This document shows positions 60,763 through 64,000 of a stretch of 64,000 bases of DNA, piece after piece. A model generated the notes under the pieces. The model made no database searches. It saw nothing but the letters and a program-made list of their open reading frames with translations, and had not been told where the DNA came from. A program made the translations under genes and the position numbers. Each line of letters starts with the position of its first letter. Positions within the stretch are counted from its first letter, which is position 1. This DNA is from Colwellia sp. Arc7-D (lineage in GTDB: Bacteria; Pseudomonadota; Gammaproteobacteria; Enterobacterales; Alteromonadaceae), in assembly GCF_003061515.1 (NCBI RefSeq), contig NZ_CP028924.1, forward strand, positions 1,736,001-1,800,000. Direction: 5' to 3'.

Positions 60763-61026
60763 TTAAACGCTCACTGTTTGTTTTGGTTTTGTGTAATATT
60801 TAAACAAACCAATAACAGATGCTGCAATCCAAAAAAGCTCAATAACAAAGCTTGCTAAATTGAAATTGTAGCAAAGACTTATAAGCAGTAAAATTGCACC
60901 AATAAGGTTGGTAAGGTTATAGGTTAAACTTTTAGGATTTAACTTTTCAAGTTGTAGCATGATAAATGCTCCTACAACTAACACAGTTCCAGACATGCCA
61001 ATGATATCAAATAATAAATCAATCAT
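60763..61026 (-). CDS. CBU_0592-like small membrane protein
   Basis: An 87-residue protein with three hydrophobic helices (IIGMSGTVLVVGAFIMLQLE, then LIGAILLLISLCYNF and FVIELFWIAASVIGLFKYY). It fits small membrane proteins annotated as CBU_0592 family, function unknown. A very short open frame ends 12 bp upstream and may be its operon leader. Confidence 0.75.
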   Translation of the reverse strand: MIDLLFDIIGMSGTVLVVGAFIMLQLEKLNPKSLTYNLTNLIGAILLLISLCYNFNLASFVIELFWIAASVIGLFKYYTKPKQTVSV

Positions 61027-61038
61027 AAAAACTCCAAG

Positions 61039-61143
61039 CTATAGAGGGTGATCCAAATTGCTGGCCCTATCCGTGGGTTGGATCTTTTCATTCCATGAAA
61101 CAGCTTGTCGTTTTACTGCAAATAAATAATGATTAAATAACAT
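61039..61143 (-). CDS. Possible 34-residue leader or small protein
   Basis: MLFNHYLFAVKRQAVSWNEK to the end NLDHPL. A good Shine-Dalgarno (taggaga) lies about 8 bp before the ATG, and the stop is 12 bp before the 87-residue membrane gene. No homologue known to me. The region 61144-61446 upstream holds no other gene; it must contain divergent promoters. Confidence 0.4.
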   Translation of the reverse strand: MLFNHYLFAVKRQAVSWNEKIQPTDRASNLDHPL

Positions 61144-61446
61144 TCATTATTCTCCTACAGTAATTCATTTTTAATTTTAGGCAGTTTTCTGCTGCTGGTA
61201 AAGTAACAAACTGTTATCGGCACAATAAATATTCTGCCAACGCGCCTTTATACCTATATAGAAAGCTTATATGTGTGATAAATGATAATCGCATTGATTT
61301 ATGTCACTTGTTCTTATGTTTAAAAATGAGTAACCTACTTGCCTGGTCAGACCATATGTCAAAGGGGTTTATTATCCCCATGAATTATCAAGGTACGTTG
61401 TCAAAGCACGAAAAATTAATTCTATAAACATAACGAGTAAGCATTA

Positions 61447-62334
61447 ATGCAACAAGAATCAATTTATATTACTGAAGGCGAAGAGCAACTTCACTTACGT
61501 CATATATGGCAGCGCAAAGGCGGTGTGCCAATATTTATGTTGCATGGTTTAATAGAAAACGGTTTTATCTTTTACACAGAAAAAGGTAAAGGGCTAGCTT
61601 GCTATCTTGCCGAACAAGGTTTTGATGTTTATGTAGCGGATTTGCGTGGCCGCGGTAAAAGCCTTCCAGCCATTAATTCACAATCAACTTTTGGTCAACA
61701 CGAAACCATTACCTGCGATATTGCGTTATTTTTAGAAAAAATACAGAGTATTAACCCACAAAAAATGCACCTTATCGCTCATTCTTGGGGTGGTGTATTA
61801 ATCAGTAGCTTTTTAGCTCGCTACCCAAAGTGGCTTGACAAAGTACACAGTAAAACGTGTTTTGGTACTAAGCGAGTAGTAACGGCGAAAACCATGGAAG
61901 CTTATTTTAAATTAGGATTTATGTGGCGTTATATTGCACCAATATTAGCAAAGAAGAACGGTTATTTTGATGCGAAAAAATTCAGATTTGGCTCTGATAG
62001 TGAAACAAAAAAGTCGCTCGAAGAAAGTATTACATGGGTTATCCCTGGAAAGTGGCATGACCTAAATGATGGCTTTGACTATTACACTGCTGCACAAAAT
62101 ATAACTTGGCCACCTACATGGCACCTTACTGGTATTAGTGATTATGCATTAGGTCACCAACAAGATGTGCAACTTTTTATTGATGAATGCAACAACAGGA
62201 ATGCAAAGTTTTCAGTGCTTTCTAAACAAGCAGGTAATCAGGTTAACTATGATCACATTAATATATTAACCCATCCGAATACAGTGAATGATCATTTTCC
62301 AAAGCTCGCACTGTGGTTAAAAGGGTTCAGTTAA
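61447..62334 (+). CDS. Alpha/beta hydrolase
   Basis: A 295-residue alpha/beta-hydrolase-fold enzyme. Oxyanion-side motif PIFMLHGLIENG, nucleophile elbow HLIAHSWGGVL (Ser in HSWGG), acid in GISDYALG and His in NYDHINILTHP. VADLRGRGKS follows the standard D-x-RG-x-G pattern. Likely an esterase or lipase-like hydrolase; the substrate is unknown. No signal peptide, so cytoplasmic. Followed by a secreted small protein. Confidence 0.88.
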   Translation: MQQESIYITEGEEQLHLRHIWQRKGGVPIFMLHGLIENGFIFYTEKGKGLACYLAEQGFDVYVADLRGRGKSLPAINSQSTFGQHETITCDIALFLEKIQSINPQKMHLIAHSWGGVLISSFLARYPKWLDKVHSKTCFGTKRVVTAKTMEAYFKLGFMWRYIAPILAKKNGYFDAKKFRFGSDSETKKSLEESITWVIPGKWHDLNDGFDYYTAAQNITWPPTWHLTGISDYALGHQQDVQLFIDECNNRNAKFSVLSKQAGNQVNYDHINILTHPNTVNDHFPKLALWLKGFS

Positions 62335-62434
62335 TTCTTTTGATTGAGTTAACTACGTTTTAAATAGCAGACATGCAATCAATTATGATATTTTGAGAAA
62401 TATTAACATTTACAACTCTAATCAAAGATCCAAA

Positions 62435-62761
62435 ATGAGACATAAAAAAGCCTATTCAATAAGCCTAGCTTTCTTAATATCCATGTTCCTGGTTAGTAAT
62501 GCCATCGCGACGAGTGATATTACTCAGCTTGTAAGTGAAGCTGAGTTTTCATCATATAAGAATGTGGCTGATTTTATTGACCACTCGCCAAAAGTCACCA
62601 TTGTAGTGCCAGCTGAGGCAAGCGATGTTGAAGAATATGGGCCAGAAGTTGTAAAAGGCTTAACAGGCTCAGACTGTGATAGAGATGGGAAAATGGATGA
62701 TAACCAAACCTGTAATGCCGTGTATTATAAACTTTGGTTAAAATACCGTTTGAACAAATAA
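62435..62761 (+). CDS. Small secreted protein with Cys pair
   Basis: A 108-residue protein (ATG 62435) with a signal peptide (LAFLISMFLVSNAIA, cleavage before TSDITQ). The end GSDCDRDGKMDDNQTCNAVY has two Cys around an EF-hand-like DxDxDGxxD loop (DCDRDGKMDD), so calcium binding is possible. An in-frame extension to 62393 is less likely. Confidence 0.65.
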   Translation: MRHKKAYSISLAFLISMFLVSNAIATSDITQLVSEAEFSSYKNVADFIDHSPKVTIVVPAEASDVEEYGPEVVKGLTGSDCDRDGKMDDNQTCNAVYYKLWLKYRLNK

Positions 62762-62822
62762 AGCCTTGTTATTAACGGCTACCTTCTTAAACGATAACGG
62801 GTAAATCAATAATCTACCCCAA

Positions 62823-62954
62823 ATGGATTTAACAGCCACGTTAATTGCTCATGTTAATGACCCATCAGTGATAAGCCTGGTGATTAAAGATATTAAAAAT
62901 CCCAAAGATGTAGCCTTAACTTCAATATTAAGACGAATTATAAATGATCAATAA
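62823..62954 (+). CDS. Possible 43-residue protein
   Basis: MDLTATLIAHVNDPSVISLV, ending RRIINDQ. No clear Shine-Dalgarno. It may be a real short gene or a remnant. Apart from it, 62762-63129 is AT-rich with no visible feature. Confidence 0.3.
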   Translation: MDLTATLIAHVNDPSVISLVIKDIKNPKDVALTSILRRIINDQ

Positions 62955-63129
62955 GGTAGGCTTTGCTTTAAAAACTACACAACTTTATACTGCCTAGCAT
63001 TTAGGTAAACTAGCACTTCAGTAAATACATAATTCATGGCCGCTAACACTTTATGGCAAGCTTTAATAAAGCCCTTTCGATAATGCCAAAGCCGTGTATA
63101 AATTTTTATTTTTAAATAATTAGGTAGAT

Positions 63130-63657
63130 ATGACAGATAAAGAACTGATCAGTAAGTTAAATACTTTGACAAATAAAGAGGTGTTTTTCGGTCCGCAGGG
63201 TTTTAATAATGTAACGACAATCGATGAATTAAATCAGGCGCAAACGGGTTTTGGTGGTAGCGAATTAGAGCAATCAAGCACCAATGAAAACTTGTCTGGT
63301 GAAGAAGCAGGGTGCTGGCAATCATCTTGGCAGGTTTTTGCTCGAGATACAGAACTAGGTGATCCTTACTTTGTTGATATTCGTGAGAACCTATTGCCTG
63401 TTTACACTGGATTTTTAGCCGATAATGGTTGGGAAGTAGAACAAGTTGCTGAAAGTCTAGAGGCTTATATCGCCTGTATTCAACTTTTGTTTGAGCATGG
63501 TCAGCAAACACAAGCGCAATTTTTTCCCGACGACACTACTGTGACAGATGAAGTTGTTTTACAACAATTGAAACAACAATTAATTGAAGTTTCAGGCTGT
63601 CAGCATTTTTGGCAGTTATTTATGCAATGTTATCTTGATTGGCTTACTGAAGAATAG
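63130..63657 (+). CDS. Uncharacterised acidic protein
   Basis: A 175-residue protein, strongly acidic, starting MTDKELISKLNTLTNKEVFF, with the second half helical and Gln/Glu-rich (QTQAQFFPDD, LQQLKQQLIEVSGCQHFWQL). Soluble, no motif recognised. Shine-Dalgarno taggtag-like. Function unknown. Confidence 0.65.
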   Translation: MTDKELISKLNTLTNKEVFFGPQGFNNVTTIDELNQAQTGFGGSELEQSSTNENLSGEEAGCWQSSWQVFARDTELGDPYFVDIRENLLPVYTGFLADNGWEVEQVAESLEAYIACIQLLFEHGQQTQAQFFPDDTTVTDEVVLQQLKQQLIEVSGCQHFWQLFMQCYLDWLTEE

Positions 63658-63724
63658 CCTGCCCTAATACGCTATAAGTATTCGCTCTACGTTGTGCTAA
63701 AAAAATACGATTAAGACATAAAAA

Positions 63725-63826
63725 ATGAATGAACCTGAACGCTTTCAAATTGACATTGTTAATTTCTCAAAAACAGACGTTATCGAGAATGAAGCATTAA
63801 TCGATATATATTTATCCATTGAATAA
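63725..63826 (+). CDS. Possible 33-residue protein
   Basis: MNEPERFQIDIVNFSKTDVI, ending LSIE. No strong Shine-Dalgarno; low confidence that it is translated. Confidence 0.25.
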   Translation: MNEPERFQIDIVNFSKTDVIENEALIDIYLSIE

Positions 63827-63938
63827 CGGTTTATTAATATATTAATAATTTAACGTGTCAAAAGTTTTCCAATAAAATTGAGCGTAATGAACTAAGTAAA
63901 ATGGGCTTTAAGTAAGGGGTTAAATAAAGGATTAAGTG

Positions 63939-64000
63939 ATGAACATAATGCTAATTATTGCCGGTATAATGAGTCTATTCGCCGCTACTATTCATGTAGG
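63939..64000 (+). CDS. Membrane protein, 5' end only
   Basis: An ATG at 63939 with aaagga about 9 bp upstream opens MNIMLIIAGIMSLFAATIHVG, a hydrophobic start that runs off the window. Too little is visible to identify it. Confidence 0.6.
   Translation, partial: MNIMLIIAGIMSLFAATIHV

Noticed and set aside
1..64000. CRISPR array
   Set aside because: The only tandem repeats with regular spacing are the 11-bp array (no spacers) and the in-frame 171-bp coding repeats. No cas-like gene is visible.

Overview
The window comes from an AT-rich marine gammaproteobacterium, most likely of the Alteromonadales and probably near Colwellia or Thalassotalea. This is judged by eye from base composition and from the chromosomal gene set (FadL, Mpo1-like, YajD, DUF808/YedI, HPF, DUF6172, MipA/OmpV). 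No search was run, so the genus is an inference.

Layout. Positions 50-1046 hold eight tRNA genes (four Gly-GCC, one Cys-GCA, three Leu-TAA). Positions 1356-6269 are ordinary chromosome: a FadL-type porin, a TetR gene with two membrane-protein genes, an Mpo1-like gene and yajD. At 6313 a DUF808 (yedI-type) gene begins, but its second half lies 46 kb away at 52799-53278. The two halves join exactly in frame at a 7-bp direct repeat (tatactt, 6765-6771 and 52792-52798). Everything between (6772-52798, 46,027 bp) is therefore an integrated genomic island. Its ends carry imperfect inverted repeats, and the interrupted gene sequence is itself a weak dyad. From 53424 to the end the chromosome resumes.

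Island, left part (6.9-23.9 kb). It holds a divergent XRE regulator pair with an operator dyad, a zinc-ribbon PD-(D/E)XK nuclease, a GmrSD-type (DUF262/DUF1524) type IV restriction gene, and a compact graspetide (omega-ester peptide) cluster. That cluster comprises a precursor with four TKT-x4-E-x-DD core repeats, an ATP-grasp ligase and a multi-pass membrane protein with a periplasmic OmpA-like end. A six-gene minus-strand operon follows: three tyrosine-recombinase-like proteins, a polynucleotide-kinase-like P-loop protein, a coiled-coil protein and a RecD2-like helicase. This is the obvious candidate for the island's mobility machinery. A 24-bp perfect palindrome lies upstream of it and a GC-richer, hairpin-rich segment downstream.

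Island, right part (24-52.7 kb). Genes here are separated by several families of dispersed intergenic repeats that I did not see in the left part or in the flanking chromosome. Cargo includes small envelope proteins and lipoproteins, a membrane-anchored phage tail-collar protein, an OmpA-like membrane protein, an XRE/small protein/SF2 helicase unit, an apparent Shango defence operon (TerB protein, ATPase, Lhr-like helicase), an endonuclease I, a minimal tyrosine recombinase and a NACHT NTPase. The Shango operon is preceded by a NYN-LOTUS gene and contains an extra membrane-anchored paralogue of the SngA C-terminal domain. Overall this is a defence island with at least four recognisable anti-phage modules.

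Most promising for a new system: the three-gene graspetide unit placed among defence genes behind a 46-bp perfect inverted repeat; the three-recombinase/PNK/RecD operon with precisely definable ends; and the five-gene Shango variant.
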